From positions 225,220 to 289,219 of the forward strand of contig NZ_JSAK01000008.1 in NCBI RefSeq assembly GCF_000802965.1: 64,000 bases of DNA, given 5' to 3'. The position numbers and the translations under genes were made by a program. Numbering within the stretch: the stretch's first letter is position 1; each line of letters begins with the position of its first letter. This document shows positions 1 through 9,072 of the stretch, one piece after another. Under the pieces are notes generated by a model that was not told the origin of the DNA, ran no database searches, and saw nothing but the letters and a program-made list of their open reading frames with translations. The stretch is from Pseudomonas fluorescens. Lineage in GTDB: Bacteria > Pseudomonadota > Gammaproteobacteria > Pseudomonadales > Pseudomonadaceae.

Positions 1-21
1 GCCGAAAGCTGCGATCTTTTG
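1..21. repeat. REP half-site cut by the window edge
   Basis: The first bases match the core of the GCTGCGATCTTTTG-type REP palindrome that occurs whole at 3084-3169 and 35581-35662, so this is probably the right-hand end of a REP element starting outside the window. The rest of the leader up to 106 shows no gene. Confidence 0.5.
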
Positions 22-106
22 CATTTATTGTGACGCAACACTCGGAGATAGAGCTTCTGGTTCCCGGTTCTGGCTCTTTCCTGTTTCTCGTCGTAATCTC
101 AAGCCC

Positions 107-922
107 ATGCCTTTGATCACGCAGTTAATCGCCGTGCTTGTCTTCACTTGCCTGAGCTTTGCCGCTCGGGGCGAGAAATTGCGCATTGTCACGGAACCGT
201 GGGCTCCTTACGTGTATGAGGAGAACGGCAAATCCCTCGGGCTCGACTACGAAACCACCGCGATAGTCTTCAAGCGCCTGGGGATCGAAGTCGAGTGGCA
301 ATTCCTGCCATGGAAACGTTGCCTGTCGATGCTCGAAACCGGCCAGGCCGATGGCGCCCTGGACATTTTCCACAGCGATGAGCGCGATGCGACCCTGCTC
401 TACCCCAGCGAACCGCTCTCGGAAGTGCAATTCGTGATGTTCTACGCCAACGCACGGCCGCACCCGTTCCGCACGCTCGACGAACTGCGCGGGCTGACCA
501 TCGGCACCTCACCGGGCTACCTGTACAGCCAGAATTTCAGGGACTCGACGCTGTTCACCCGGGAACCAGCACCCAGTCATGAAGCCAACTTCGGCAAACT
601 GGTGCGTGGGCGGATCGACCTGCTGATCACTGATCGCCGGGTCGGCCAGCATTTGCTCGACGAGCTGAACATTCGCGACAAGATCACCGAGAACCCGATC
701 GTCATCAGCCAACAAAGCCAGTTTCTGGCAGTTCGTCGCAATGCCGGCATGGATTTGCTGGTACAGCGCTTCGGTGCCGAACTCAAACGCTTCAAACGCG
801 AACCGGCCTACGCAGAGCTAAGCGCCCGTTATGGCGCCGACCCGGCCTCTGTCGTGAACCCGGCACGCGCCACCGCCACGACGGCGAAAACCGTTGAGCA
901 GCAGGAAAGCGGCGCGCAGTGA
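107..922 (+). CDS. Periplasmic solute-binding protein, family 3 (amino-acid type)
   Basis: A 271-residue protein with an N-terminal signal peptide (hydrophobic to about residue 20, ending near AARGEK) followed by a type-3 solute-binding fold: the opening [18 protein letters not shown] and the later [10 protein letters not shown] and [11 protein letters not shown] segments are typical of periplasmic amino-acid binding domains. No permease or ATPase genes lie beside it, so it may be an orphan ABC component or a stand-alone sensor-type protein. The last 25 residues are Ala/Thr-rich and probably flexible. The ligand cannot be told from sequence. The Shine-Dalgarno before the ATG at 107 is weak. 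Confidence 0.8.
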   Translation: MPLITQLIAVLVFTCLSFAARGEKLRIVTEPWAPYVYEENGKSLGLDYETTAIVFKRLGIEVEWQFLPWKRCLSMLETGQADGALDIFHSDERDATLLYPSEPLSEVQFVMFYANARPHPFRTLDELRGLTIGTSPGYLYSQNFRDSTLFTREPAPSHEANFGKLVRGRIDLLITDRRVGQHLLDELNIRDKITENPIVISQQSQFLAVRRNAGMDLLVQRFGAELKRFKREPAYAELSARYGADPASVVNPARATATTAKTVEQQESGAQ

Positions 923-931
923 TTGCTCTGT

Positions 932-937
932 TATACT
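932..937 (+). promoter_or_regulatory. Candidate -10 element for rhlE
   Basis: TATACT preceded by TG in an extended -10 arrangement, just after the stop of the binding protein. No good -35 is visible. If used, rhlE would have an untranslated leader of about 200 nt (roughly 943-1145), which is long and contains no convincing gene. Confidence 0.3.
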
Positions 938-1145
938 CCGGCCTTCCCGCCAGGCTCACGCCCGGACGCTCGGACTTGTTCAAGGCATCTCGACCCCGCT
1001 ACGGCGCAGCTTTCCAGCCCGCGCGAGCACTCCAGACGAGCTTTCAAGGCCCAGCAGGACCGGACGGGATTGCGTTCCTCTTAAACGCCATTCGCGCCAG
1101 GCAAGACTCCCATTGGGCCAAGCCCTAACTAAAACAGGATTACTC

Positions 1146-3020
1146 ATGTCCTTTGCTTCCCTCGGTCTCTCCGAGGCTTTAGTCCGCGCCATCGAGGCAG
1201 CGGGCTATACCGAGCCTACTCCGGTGCAACAGCGGGCCATTCCCGCCGTGTTGCAAGGTCGCGACCTGATGGTCGCGGCACAGACAGGTACTGGTAAAAC
1301 CGGCGGTTTCGCCCTTCCGATTCTGGAGCGGTTGTTCCCCAACGGTCACCCGGACAAATCCCAGCGTCACGGCCCGCGCCAACCGCGCGTACTGGTCCTG
1401 ACCCCTACTCGCGAACTCGCGGCCCAGGTACACGAAAGCTTCAAGGTTTATGCCCGTGACCTGAAGTTCGTCAGCGCCTGCATCTTCGGCGGCGTCGGCA
1501 TGAACCCGCAGGTTCAAGCCATGTCCCGTGGCGTAGACGTGCTGGTGGCCTGCCCTGGCCGCCTGCTCGATCTGGCCGGCCAAGGCAGCGTCGACTTGTC
1601 CCACGTGGAAATCCTCGTGCTGGACGAAGCCGACCGCATGCTCGACATGGGCTTCGTCCATGACGTGAAGAAGGTCCTGGCGCGTCTGCCGGCCAAACGG
1701 CAGAACCTGCTGTTCTCGGCGACCTTCTCCAAGGACATCACCGACCTCGCTGGCAAACTGCTGCACAACCCGGAACGCATCGAAGTCACGCCGCCGAACA
1801 CCACGGTCGAGCGCATCGAACAGCGCGTGTTCCGCCTGCCGGCCAGCCACAAACGTTCGTTGCTGGCACACCTGATCACCGCTGGCGCCTGGGAACAGGT
1901 TCTGGTCTTCACCCGCACCAAGCACGGCGCCAACCGCCTGGCCGAGTACCTGGACAAACACGGCCTGAGCGCCGTCGCGATCCACGGCAACAAGAGCCAG
2001 AACGCCCGCACCAAAGCCCTGGCCGACTTCAAGGCCGGTGACGTGCGCATCCTGGTGGCCACCGACATCGCCGCGCGCGGCCTGGACATCGATCAGTTGC
2101 CACACGTGGTCAACTTCGAACTGCCGAACGTCGATGAAGACTACGTACACCGTATCGGCCGTACCGGCCGTGCCGGTCGTTCAGGCGAGGCGATTTCGCT
2201 GGTCGCTCCGGACGAAGAGAAGCTGCTGAAAAGCATCGAACGCATGACCAAGCAGAAAATCGCCGACGGCGACCTGATGGGCTTCGATTCGAGCGCCGTG
2301 GAAGCCGAGAAACCGGAAGTCCGCGAGCGTCCGGATGTGCGTAACCCGCGCAATCCACGTGGCCCGCGCGGCGATGGTCCGAACGGCGGCGGTGGGGGTG
2401 GCGGTCGTAAAGACAAAGGCAAGGACAAGGGCAAGGAAAAACCGGCGTCGGGCGAACGTGGCGAGCGTCCAGCCCGTCAACAAAAGCCCCGCGAAGGCAC
2501 CCCGGCCCGCGAACAGCGCCAGCCAAGCCAGCCTCCACGCGCCGCGGCTGATCGCGCCCCGGACGAGTTCCTGGACGACGATGTCGATAACTTCGGTAAC
2601 CGCGTCGACTACGTTCCGCAGCAGAAACCTGCCCAGGGCCGTGGTCGTCGTCCGGGTGCTCCGGCACAAGGCACGGCAGCGGGTTCGGGCGCACCACGTG
2701 GCGGCAAGCCACAGGGTCGCCAGAGCGGTCCGCGCAGCAGCGATGGCGCCAGCACCGGCACGCCGCCAGCCAAGCGCAGCGGCCCACGTAATGGCGCACC
2801 ACGTGACGGCCAGGCCCGTCGCGAAGATTCGCGCAACCGCCGCCCGGCCCGTGACGAGCAGCCTCGTTCGGAACCAGCGATACAGAACCCGCGTGGCCCG
2901 GCGCCGAAGATCATGCACAAGGAGTCGAAGGCGGATCGCTTCCCGACACCTGAGCAGCTCGATCAACTGCCAAGCCGTCCTCGCGGTGAAAAACCGGCAT
3001 TGCTGACCCGCAATCGCTGA
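1146..3020 (+). CDS. rhlE: DEAD-box ATP-dependent RNA helicase RhlE (RhlE2-like, long C-terminal tail)
   Basis: ATP-dependent RNA helicase of the RhlE group, which remodels structured RNA in ribosome assembly and mRNA turnover. The core is complete: Q motif TPVQQRAIP near residue 25, Walker A AQTGTGKT (45-52), DEAD around 159, SAT near 188 and HRIGRTGR around 335. From about residue 400 to 624 follows a low-complexity basic tail rich in Arg, Gly, Pro, Lys and Gln, as in the long P. aeruginosa paralogue RhlE2, whereas the short RhlE1 type ends near 450. The start was set at ATG 1146 ([12 protein letters not shown], the conserved family start); an open frame continues upstream but is not family-like. 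A strong hairpin terminator follows. Confidence 0.93.
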   Translation: MSFASLGLSEALVRAIEAAGYTEPTPVQQRAIPAVLQGRDLMVAAQTGTGKTGGFALPILERLFPNGHPDKSQRHGPRQPRVLVLTPTRELAAQVHESFKVYARDLKFVSACIFGGVGMNPQVQAMSRGVDVLVACPGRLLDLAGQGSVDLSHVEILVLDEADRMLDMGFVHDVKKVLARLPAKRQNLLFSATFSKDITDLAGKLLHNPERIEVTPPNTTVERIEQRVFRLPASHKRSLLAHLITAGAWEQVLVFTRTKHGANRLAEYLDKHGLSAVAIHGNKSQNARTKALADFKAGDVRILVATDIAARGLDIDQLPHVVNFELPNVDEDYVHRIGRTGRAGRSGEAISLVAPDEEKLLKSIERMTKQKIADGDLMGFDSSAVEAEKPEVRERPDVRNPRNPRGPRGDGPNGGGGGGGRKDKGKDKGKEKPASGERGERPARQQKPREGTPAREQRQPSQPPRAAADRAPDEFLDDDVDNFGNRVDYVPQQKPAQGRGRRPGAPAQGTAAGSGAPRGGKPQGRQSGPRSSDGASTGTPPAKRSGPRNGAPRDGQARREDSRNRRPARDEQPRSEPAIQNPRGPAPKIMHKESKADRFPTPEQLDQLPSRPRGEKPALLTRNR

Positions 3021-3035
3021 GTTATCGCTGCAATA

Positions 3036-3070
3036 AAAATGCCCCGTACCGAAAGGTCCGGGGCATTTTT
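3036..3070 (+). terminator. Rho-independent terminator of rhlE
   Basis: AAAAATGCCCCG and CGGGGCATTTTT form a perfect stem around a 12-nt loop, followed by a T run. A-rich on the other side, so it may work in both directions. Confidence 0.9.
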
Positions 3071-3083
3071 ATTGACCCGCTTT

Positions 3084-3169
3084 TGTAGGAGCTGCCGAAG
3101 GCTGCGATCTTTTGATTTTGCTTTTTTAAATACAAGATCAAAAGATCGCAGCCTTCGGCAGCTCCTACA
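3084..3169. repeat. REPIN-like doublet, GCTGCGATCTTTTG family
   Basis: Two inverted copies starting TGTAGGAGCTGCCGAAGGCT and ending with its reverse complement, around a short AT-rich centre. The same family is at 35581-35662 (CTGCGGCAGC variant) and in part at 1-21. Confidence 0.9.
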
Positions 3170-3189
3170 GGGGTTTTGTGTACGGCAAT

Positions 3190-3229
3190 AAAAAACGCCC
3201 GCGCTCTGGAGAGCAACGGGCGTTTTTTT
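3190..3229 (-). terminator. Rho-independent terminator of the yceI operon
   Basis: AAAAAACGCCCG and CGGGCGTTTTTTT form a stem around an imperfect GCTCT/AGAGC inner helix. It lies just past the yceI stop and has T runs on both strands. Confidence 0.88.
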
Positions 3230-3243
3230 GTCAGGCGCGAAAG

Positions 3244-3831
3244 TTATTTCGCTTTGACACCTTCAAACGTTACGTACAGATCAACTGCGTCGGACGATGG
3301 GCCCAGGTCTTTCTGCTTGCCAAAATCGGAACGCTTGAGGCTGAAGGTACCCTCGAAGCCTGCACGGTAGCCGCCCCATGGATCCTTGCCTTCACCCAGG
3401 AAAGTGGCCTTGACCACGATCGGCTTGGTGACACCGAGGATCGTCAGGTCGCCAGCCACATCGGCCGTGTCTTTGCCGGCGGCGTTTTTACCGGTCGACT
3501 TGACGCTGGTGGAAACGAAGGTGGCCTTGCTGCCGTTCAGGAAGTCTTTGCTGGAGATGTGCTTGTCACGCTCAGCATTGTTGGTGAAAACGCTGGCGGT
3601 GTTCACATTGAACTCGATCTTGCTGTCTTCAGGCTTGGCGGCGTCGAAGCTGAACTTGCCGTCGATGTCCTTGAAGGTACCGGTGATGTAGCTGTAGCCC
3701 AGGTGGCTGATCTTGAAGTCAACGAAGGCGTGCTGGCCTTCTTTGTCGACGACGTAGTCAGCGGCCATTACGTTACCGGCGGACAACAGGGCGGAGCCGA
3801 TTGCCAGAGCGGCCAGAGTCTTTTTCAACAT
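3244..3831 (-). CDS. YceI-family periplasmic protein
   Basis: A 195-residue YceI-like protein with a clear signal peptide ([17 protein letters not shown], cleavage near VMAADY). The family folds as a lipocalin-like barrel that binds isoprenoid-type lipids such as polyprenyl chains. The sequence shows the usual blocks: [39 protein letters not shown], and a terminal [11 protein letters not shown]. It lies 32 nt after the cytochrome b561 gene on the same strand, a pairing common in proteobacteria and suggestive of a shared redox or quinone-related role in the envelope. The P. aeruginosa counterpart at this locus has been described as a secreted small protease (PasP); nothing in this sequence shows a protease motif. 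Confidence 0.88.
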   Translation of the reverse strand: MLKKTLAALAIGSALLSAGNVMAADYVVDKEGQHAFVDFKISHLGYSYITGTFKDIDGKFSFDAAKPEDSKIEFNVNTASVFTNNAERDKHISSKDFLNGSKATFVSTSVKSTGKNAAGKDTADVAGDLTILGVTKPIVVKATFLGEGKDPWGGYRAGFEGTFSLKRSDFGKQKDLGPSSDAVDLYVTFEGVKAK

Positions 3832-3863
3832 ACTTTGTTTTCCTTTGGAGTCGAGGTTGAACG

Positions 3864-4415
3864 TCAGGCTTTGCGACCCAGCATTCGCTTGAGGGTCACA
3901 TCACGGTCGATAAAGTGGTGCTTCAATGCTGCCAACGCATGGAGGCCGGAAAAAATTACCAGCACCCACGCCAGGTAGAGGTGAATCACGCCAGCGGTAT
4001 CTGCCTGGTCCGGTAGCCCGGAAACCAGCGCAGGTACTTCAAACAGTCCAAACACCGGGATCCCGACACCTTCTGCGGTGGAAATCAGGTAACCGGCAAT
4101 CATCACAGCGAACAGACTGAGATACAGAAAGCCATGGCCGAACTTGGCGCCCAGGCGCGTCATGCGGCTATAGCTGGACAGGGTTGGCGGCGGTGGGCTG
4201 ATGAAACGCCACAACACTCGCAGCAGCATCACGCCGAGCAACACCAGACCAATGCTCTTGTGCAGGTCCGGCGCGTCTTTACGCCAGGTGCTGTAGTAGT
4301 CGAGACCGACCATCCACAGCCCGAGGGCAAACAAACCGAACACGGCCAATGCCACGCCCCAATGCATGAAGATGCTGACCAAACCATAGCGGGAAGTTGA
4401 GTTACGTAGTTGCAT
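3864..4415 (-). CDS. Cytochrome b561 family protein
   Basis: A 183-residue inner-membrane di-heme cytochrome b561 with four predicted helices: [53 protein letters not shown] and [20 protein letters not shown]. Histidines positioned as heme ligands include those in the IFMHW, GHGFLY, IHLYLAW and [11 protein letters not shown] segments. Proteins of this family pass electrons between quinone and periplasmic acceptors. It is the first gene of a two-gene unit with the YceI protein. Confidence 0.88.
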   Translation of the reverse strand: MQLRNSTSRYGLVSIFMHWGVALAVFGLFALGLWMVGLDYYSTWRKDAPDLHKSIGLVLLGVMLLRVLWRFISPPPPTLSSYSRMTRLGAKFGHGFLYLSLFAVMIAGYLISTAEGVGIPVFGLFEVPALVSGLPDQADTAGVIHLYLAWVLVIFSGLHALAALKHHFIDRDVTLKRMLGRKA

Positions 4416-4590
4416 TGCCCAAATCCTGTGAGAACTGCGACCAAGACTAAAGAGTTATCTATCGAATTAAAGCGGAAAAATTTGCTTTGAAATATCGAGA
4501 AATACGATCAAGAGTTTGAAATCGGTGAGTTAAGGAAAGATTAAAGGCGAAAGTTGGGCGGGACGCGAAACCAAATTCACAAGAACTCAA

Positions 4591-4723
4591 TGTGGCGAGG
4601 TAGCTTGCTCCCGCTCGACTGCGCAGCAGTCGCAAACCATGTAGATAATTTCAGCTGAAAACTGCGGTTGTCGATTGTTAGGGGCCGCTTCGCAACCCAG
4701 CGGGAGAAAGCTCCCTCGCCACG
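4591..4723. repeat. REPIN, GAGGGAGCTTGCTCCC family (long, diverged)
   Basis: Inverted ends TGTGGCGAGGTAGCTTGCTC and GAAAGCTCCCTCGCCAC flank a longer, degraded centre. It fills most of the 371-bp gap 4416-4786; the left part of that gap (4440-4560) is AT-richer and should hold the cytochrome b561 promoter, though no clear -35/-10 pair was seen. Confidence 0.8.
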
Positions 4724-4745
4724 GGGGATTGTTGCAGGCAAAAAA

Positions 4746-4770
4746 AAGCGCGGCCCTTGAGCCGCGCTTC
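4746..4770 (-). terminator. Rho-independent terminator of the FAD oxidoreductase gene
   Basis: On the minus strand AAGCGCGGC, a short loop, then GCCGCGCTTTTTTT: a perfect 9-bp GC stem with a T tract, 20 nt past the stop codon. Confidence 0.88.
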
Positions 4771-4786
4771 TGTTTAACCCAAAGCC

Positions 4787-6550
4787 TTACTGCACTTTGG
4801 TTTCGGTAGTCGTTGCAGGCTTCTTGGCCACTTCAGCTTTTTTCGCTGGTGCCTTGGCAGGTGCCTTTTTCGCTTCAGTCTTGGCCGCTGGTTTTTTCGC
4901 CGGGGCTTTGGCCGGTGCCTTTTTGGCTGGCTCGGCTTTCACCGGTGCCGCCGGCTTCGGCGCTTCGACCGGAGCAGGTGCTGGCGTCGGTGCCGGGGCG
5001 GGTGCAGGGGCCGGAGCTGCCGGGGCAGGTTCAGGCGCCTTCACTGGCTCCGGTTTCTTCGCGTCATCCGAACCGCCAAACAGGTTGCTGAAGAAATTGC
5101 CCTTCTTCGCCGCCACCGCACCAGCGCCTGCCGCTGCAGCCGCAGTCGCTGCCGGACCGACCTTCGCCGGTTCAAACGACTTGCCCGCCGCCAGGTCTTC
5201 AACCTGACTGGCCGCGCGCTGACCGGTGCGCAGTGCACCTTCCAGAGTGCCCGGGTACATGGTATCGGTGTGCTCCCCCGCAAAGGCTACACGCTGAATC
5301 GGACGTTCCCACAGGCGCCAGAACTTGCTGATCTGACCCGGACCGAACGCCAGGTATGCGCCGCCCATCGAAGGGTCGGTGCTGTAGCGACGGATTTCAT
5401 AACCGGTAAACGAGCCGCGCGCCTGTGGATAAAACGCGTGCAGGCGAATCAGTACCTGATCGACCATCTGCTTGTCGCCGAACGCCTGCATCACCCGTGC
5501 GTTGTCGCCGGACAGGTTGATCACCACGTTGGCGCCACCCTTCAAGGCAGGCTCGATCCACAACATACCGAGGCCGGTGTTGCTGTAGATCTCGCCGGAC
5601 ATGCGTGCTTTCGGTTCCCACACCGGGGTCTTGAACTTCAGCATGATCTGGTCGCGCCAGCCGTAGTTGGTGCCCTTGATCGCCGCCAGGTGCTGGGCGT
5701 CCAGCGACGGGGTCATCTGGATCTTGTTCAGTGCGCGCAACGGCACGGCCAGCACGACATAGTCAGCCTGATAGCCAACGCTGCCGACCTTGACGGTGAC
5801 GCCGTCTTTGTCCTGGGTGATCGACGAAACCGGGGAGCTGGTCTTGATGGTTTTCAGTTGCTTGACGAAAGCCTGGGCCAGCACGGGGCTGCCACCAACC
5901 AGACGCGAAGCACGCAGGTCACGGTCGGAGACGCCACGGTAGACACTGCTTTGCTGTGCGAAGTACAGCAGCGACAGGCGCGAAGGTTCGTCATAGCGGG
6001 TACGAATCTGCTGGTTAACCAACTGACGGGCAGTGGGTGGCAGTGTCAGCCGATCCAGCCAGTTGGACACGTTGATCTGGTCCAGCGAGTGCAGCGTGTT
6101 GTTCGCCGCCGGGTTCTGCGGGTCTTCGACCGAGCGTGCCAGGTCGTCCACGGTCTTTTCGTAGCGCTTGAGCGCTTCGGCAGTGGTGGGATCCTTGGTC
6201 GCCAGGTCGGCGGCGGTGTAATACACGCCGTCGATCAGGTAGCTCGGGGTCCGAACGAATTCAGGTGCTGGCGTGGTGCTCAGCTTGAACTCCGAGACGT
6301 ACTTGTTCAAAACCGGCTGGGCCTTGTCGTTGCCGATCCACTCGCTGGTCGCCATGCCGGAACGACCGCCCGGGCTCGTCTTGGCTTCCAGCAGCGTGAC
6401 CTGCCAGCCCTTTTTCTGCAGTTCATAAGCAGCCGTGAGGCCCGAAACCCCGCCGCCGATCACGATCACGGTTTTATCCTTGGCCAGCGCAGACACGCTG
6501 AACAGCCCCAACATCACCAGCGCACAGGCGCGCAGCCAACCGACAGACAT
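4787..6550 (-). CDS. Secreted FAD-dependent amine-oxidase-like protein with Lys/Ala/Pro-rich tail
   Basis: A 587-residue flavoprotein of the monoamine-oxidase/phytoene-desaturase superfamily. A signal peptide (about residues 1-23, ending ALAKDK) precedes the dinucleotide-binding motif VIGGGVSGLTAAYELQ and the conserved LEAKTSPGGRSG. Near residue 430 the closing FAD block AFAGEHTDTMYPGTLEGALRTG is present, so the catalytic core looks whole. From about residue 455 there is an added tail: an Ala-rich stretch, a short NFFSNLFGG segment, then Pro/Ala repeats and finally PAKKAPAKAPAKK-type repeats like those of histone-H1-like AlgP. The substrate is unknown. It is divergent from bioA and monocistronic, with its own terminator. 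Confidence 0.85.
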   Translation of the reverse strand: MSVGWLRACALVMLGLFSVSALAKDKTVIVIGGGVSGLTAAYELQKKGWQVTLLEAKTSPGGRSGMATSEWIGNDKAQPVLNKYVSEFKLSTTPAPEFVRTPSYLIDGVYYTAADLATKDPTTAEALKRYEKTVDDLARSVEDPQNPAANNTLHSLDQINVSNWLDRLTLPPTARQLVNQQIRTRYDEPSRLSLLYFAQQSSVYRGVSDRDLRASRLVGGSPVLAQAFVKQLKTIKTSSPVSSITQDKDGVTVKVGSVGYQADYVVLAVPLRALNKIQMTPSLDAQHLAAIKGTNYGWRDQIMLKFKTPVWEPKARMSGEIYSNTGLGMLWIEPALKGGANVVINLSGDNARVMQAFGDKQMVDQVLIRLHAFYPQARGSFTGYEIRRYSTDPSMGGAYLAFGPGQISKFWRLWERPIQRVAFAGEHTDTMYPGTLEGALRTGQRAASQVEDLAAGKSFEPAKVGPAATAAAAAGAGAVAAKKGNFFSNLFGGSDDAKKPEPVKAPEPAPAAPAPAPAPAPTPAPAPVEAPKPAAPVKAEPAKKAPAKAPAKKPAAKTEAKKAPAKAPAKKAEVAKKPATTTETKVQ

Positions 6551-6772
6551 TCAGCGAACTCCGGAAATACACGAGAAAAATAGCGGTTTTGCGAGCCAGA
6601 CGACTCAAGAACCGCGAAGGATACGTCAGCCTTCAAACGCCCGCCAGCAACGTCTATCGGCCTATACAAAGTAGCTCATTCGACACAATGGGTTGTCCCC
6701 GTGCGACGCATTGCATAGGCTTGCGCGATTGCATGTCCGCGCGCGTCACGGACCGCCTCGAGGAGAGTGAAA

Positions 6773-8179
6773 ATGGGCCTGAATAAACAGTGGATGGAAC
6801 GCGATCTCGCGGTGTTGTGGCATCCCTGCACCCAGATGAAAGATCACGAACAACTGCCGCTGATCCCGATCAAGCGCGGTGAAGGGGTCTGGCTGGAAGA
6901 TTTCGAAGGCAAACGCTACCTCGACGCGGTCAGTTCCTGGTGGGTCAATGTATTCGGCCACGCCAACCCGCGCATCAACCAGCGCATCAAGGATCAGGTC
7001 GATCAACTGGAACACGTGATCCTCGCCGGTTTCAGCCATCAGCCGGTGATCGAGTTGTCCGAGCGCCTGGTGAAGATGACGCCGGAAGGCCTGACGCGGT
7101 GCTTCTACGCCGATAACGGCTCGTCCTGCATCGAAGTCGCGCTGAAAATGAGCTTTCACTACTGGCTCAACCGCGGCCAGCCGAACAAGAAGCGCTTTGT
7201 CACCCTGACCAACAGCTACCACGGCGAAACCATGGCGGCGATGTCGGTGGGCGACGTGCCGCTGTTCACCGAAACCTACAAAGCCCTGCTGCTCGACACC
7301 ATCAAGGTGCCAAGTCCCGATTGCTACTTGCGCCCGGAAGGCATGAGCTGGGAAGAACACTCGCGCAATATGTTCGCGGCGATGGAACAAACCCTGGCCG
7401 AGAACCATGACACCGTTGCAGCAGTGATCGTCGAGCCGCTGATCCAGGGCGCTGGCGGCATGCGCATGTACCACCCGGTGTATCTCAAGTTGCTGCGTGA
7501 AGCCTGTGATCGCTACGGCGTGCACCTGATCCACGACGAAATCGCCGTCGGCTTCGGCCGCACCGGCACCATGTTCGCCTGCGAACAGGCCGGCATTCGC
7601 CCGGACTTCCTTTGCCTGTCCAAGGCGCTGACCGGCGGCTACCTGCCGTTGGCCGCGTGCCTGACCACCGAAGACGTCTACAGCGCTTTCTACGACGACT
7701 ACCCGACCCTGCGCGCCTTCCTGCATTCCCACAGCTACACCGGCAATCCGCTGGCCTGCGCGGCGGCATTGGCGACGCTGGATATCTTCGAAGAAGACAA
7801 CGTCATCGAGAACAACAAGGTGTTGGCGCAGCGTATGGCCTCCTCCACTGCGCATCTGGTCGATCATCCGAACGTCAGCGAAGTGCGCCAGACCGGCATG
7901 GTCCTGGCCATCGAGATGGTCAAGGACAAGGCCAGCAAAGAAGCTTATCCATGGCAGGAACGTCGCGGTCTGAAGGTGTTCCAGCATGCGCTGGAGCGTG
8001 GTGCCTTGCTGCGGCCGTTGGGCAGCGTGGTGTATTTCCTGCCGCCGTATGTGGTGACACCGGAGCAGATCGACTTTCTGGCTGAAGTGGCCAGCGAAGG
8101 GATCGACATTGCCACGCGTGACAGCGTCAGTGTTTCAGTCCCGAAGGACTTCCATCCGGGGTTCCGTGATCCGGGTTGA
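6773..8179 (+). CDS. bioA: Adenosylmethionine-8-amino-7-oxononanoate aminotransferase
   Basis: The PLP enzyme of biotin synthesis that transfers an amino group from S-adenosylmethionine to 7-keto-8-aminopelargonate, giving 7,8-diaminopelargonate. 468 residues, usual length 430-470. WHPCTQMKDH near the start and VSSWWVNVFGHANPRIN match BioA; the PLP lysine is in LSKALTGGYLPLAA (about K283), and HDEIAVGFGRTG is the cofactor-aspartate block. ATG 6773 was preferred over the in-frame GTG at 6767 because AGGAG at 6761-6765 is seven bases upstream of it. The other bio genes are not in the window. A REPIN and then rsmE follow. Confidence 0.93.
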   Translation: MGLNKQWMERDLAVLWHPCTQMKDHEQLPLIPIKRGEGVWLEDFEGKRYLDAVSSWWVNVFGHANPRINQRIKDQVDQLEHVILAGFSHQPVIELSERLVKMTPEGLTRCFYADNGSSCIEVALKMSFHYWLNRGQPNKKRFVTLTNSYHGETMAAMSVGDVPLFTETYKALLLDTIKVPSPDCYLRPEGMSWEEHSRNMFAAMEQTLAENHDTVAAVIVEPLIQGAGGMRMYHPVYLKLLREACDRYGVHLIHDEIAVGFGRTGTMFACEQAGIRPDFLCLSKALTGGYLPLAACLTTEDVYSAFYDDYPTLRAFLHSHSYTGNPLACAAALATLDIFEEDNVIENNKVLAQRMASSTAHLVDHPNVSEVRQTGMVLAIEMVKDKASKEAYPWQERRGLKVFQHALERGALLRPLGSVVYFLPPYVVTPEQIDFLAEVASEGIDIATRDSVSVSVPKDFHPGFRDPG

Positions 8180-8197
8180 CAGTCATTGCACAACCCC

Positions 8198-8290
8198 TGT
8201 GGCGAGGGAGCTTGCTCCCGCTGGGCTGCGAAGCGGCCCCAAAAAGAGGGACTGCTGCGCAGTCCACCGGGAGCAAGCTCCCTCGCCACA
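8198..8290. repeat. REPIN, GAGGGAGCTTGCTCCC family
   Basis: TGTGGCGAGGGAGCTTGCTC and GAGCAAGCTCCCTCGCCACA in inverted orientation around an asymmetric centre, between bioA and rsmE. Same family at 4591, 14462 and 41022. Confidence 0.92.
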
Positions 8291-8325
8291 AAAGCGACTC
8301 CGATTGAATTGAGTAGAGAACCAAA

Positions 8326-9045
8326 ATGAGACTGTCCCGCTTCTTCATCGACGCCCCCCTGAGCACCGGCGAGCACGAACTGCCCGAGGCCCAGGCCCAC
8401 TACATCAGCCGCGTGCTGCGCATGGCCGAGGGCGATGCGCTGCAATTGTTCGACGGCTCGGGCCAGGAGTTTCGCGCCACGCTGGTCGAAGTCGGCAAGA
8501 AGCGCGTGGTGGTGCAAATCGATGAGCAGTTCGCCGGCCAGGTTGAGTCACCGTTGCAGATCCACCTCGGCCAGGGCCTGTCCCGTGGCGAGCGCATGGA
8601 CTGGGCGATTCAGAAAGCCACCGAACTGGGCGTCACCGAAATCACACCGATTTTCAGCGACCGCTGTGAAGTCCGGCTCAAGGACGAGCGTGCCGACAAA
8701 CGCCTGCTGCACTGGCGCCAGGTGGCGATCAGCGCGTGCGAGCAATGCGGGCGTTCACGGGTGCCAGTGATTCATCCGCCGGTGCTGTTGGCGGATTGGT
8801 TGAAACAGACTGAAGCTGAGTTGAAGTTGGTGCTGCATCCGGTGGCCGAGCCATTGGTGAGTCATGCCAAGCCTTCAAGCCTGGCCTTCCTGATCGGTCC
8901 TGAGGGAGGTTTGTCCGATGCCGAAGTCGAGCTGGCCAAGGCCAACCGCTTCCACGCCGCCCGCCTCGGCCCGCGGGTGTTGCGAACCGAAACGGCGCCG
9001 GTAGTTGCCCTTGCGGTTGCCCAGCAGCTTTGGGGCGATTTTTAG
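8326..9045 (+). CDS. rsmE: 16S rRNA (uracil-1498-N3)-methyltransferase
   Basis: SPOUT-class methyltransferase that makes m3U1498 in 16S rRNA. At 239 residues it is full length. The N-terminal PUA-like part (MRLSRFFIDAPL, LPEAQAHYISRVLRM) and the C-terminal SAM-binding knot (FLIGPEGGLSDAEVELA, then LGPRVLRTETAPVVAL) are both present. It ends the block shared with the rhlE-bioA region; accessory genes begin directly downstream on the opposite strand. Confidence 0.94.
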   Translation: MRLSRFFIDAPLSTGEHELPEAQAHYISRVLRMAEGDALQLFDGSGQEFRATLVEVGKKRVVVQIDEQFAGQVESPLQIHLGQGLSRGERMDWAIQKATELGVTEITPIFSDRCEVRLKDERADKRLLHWRQVAISACEQCGRSRVPVIHPPVLLADWLKQTEAELKLVLHPVAEPLVSHAKPSSLAFLIGPEGGLSDAEVELAKANRFHAARLGPRVLRTETAPVVALAVAQQLWGDF

Positions 9046-9072
9046 GCCGCCGTTGCCAGACAGCCCAGAGGA

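Noticed and set aside
894..1145. N-terminal extension of RhlE by 84 codons
   Set aside because: The extension overlaps the previous gene, has no helicase similarity, and the conserved family start is at 1146.
5270..6583. 437-codon open frame opposite the FAD oxidoreductase
   Set aside because: Antisense shadow; the minus-strand gene has signal peptide, FAD motifs and its own terminator.
6746..7987. 413-codon open frame opposite bioA
   Set aside because: Shadow of bioA, which is fully conserved on the plus strand.
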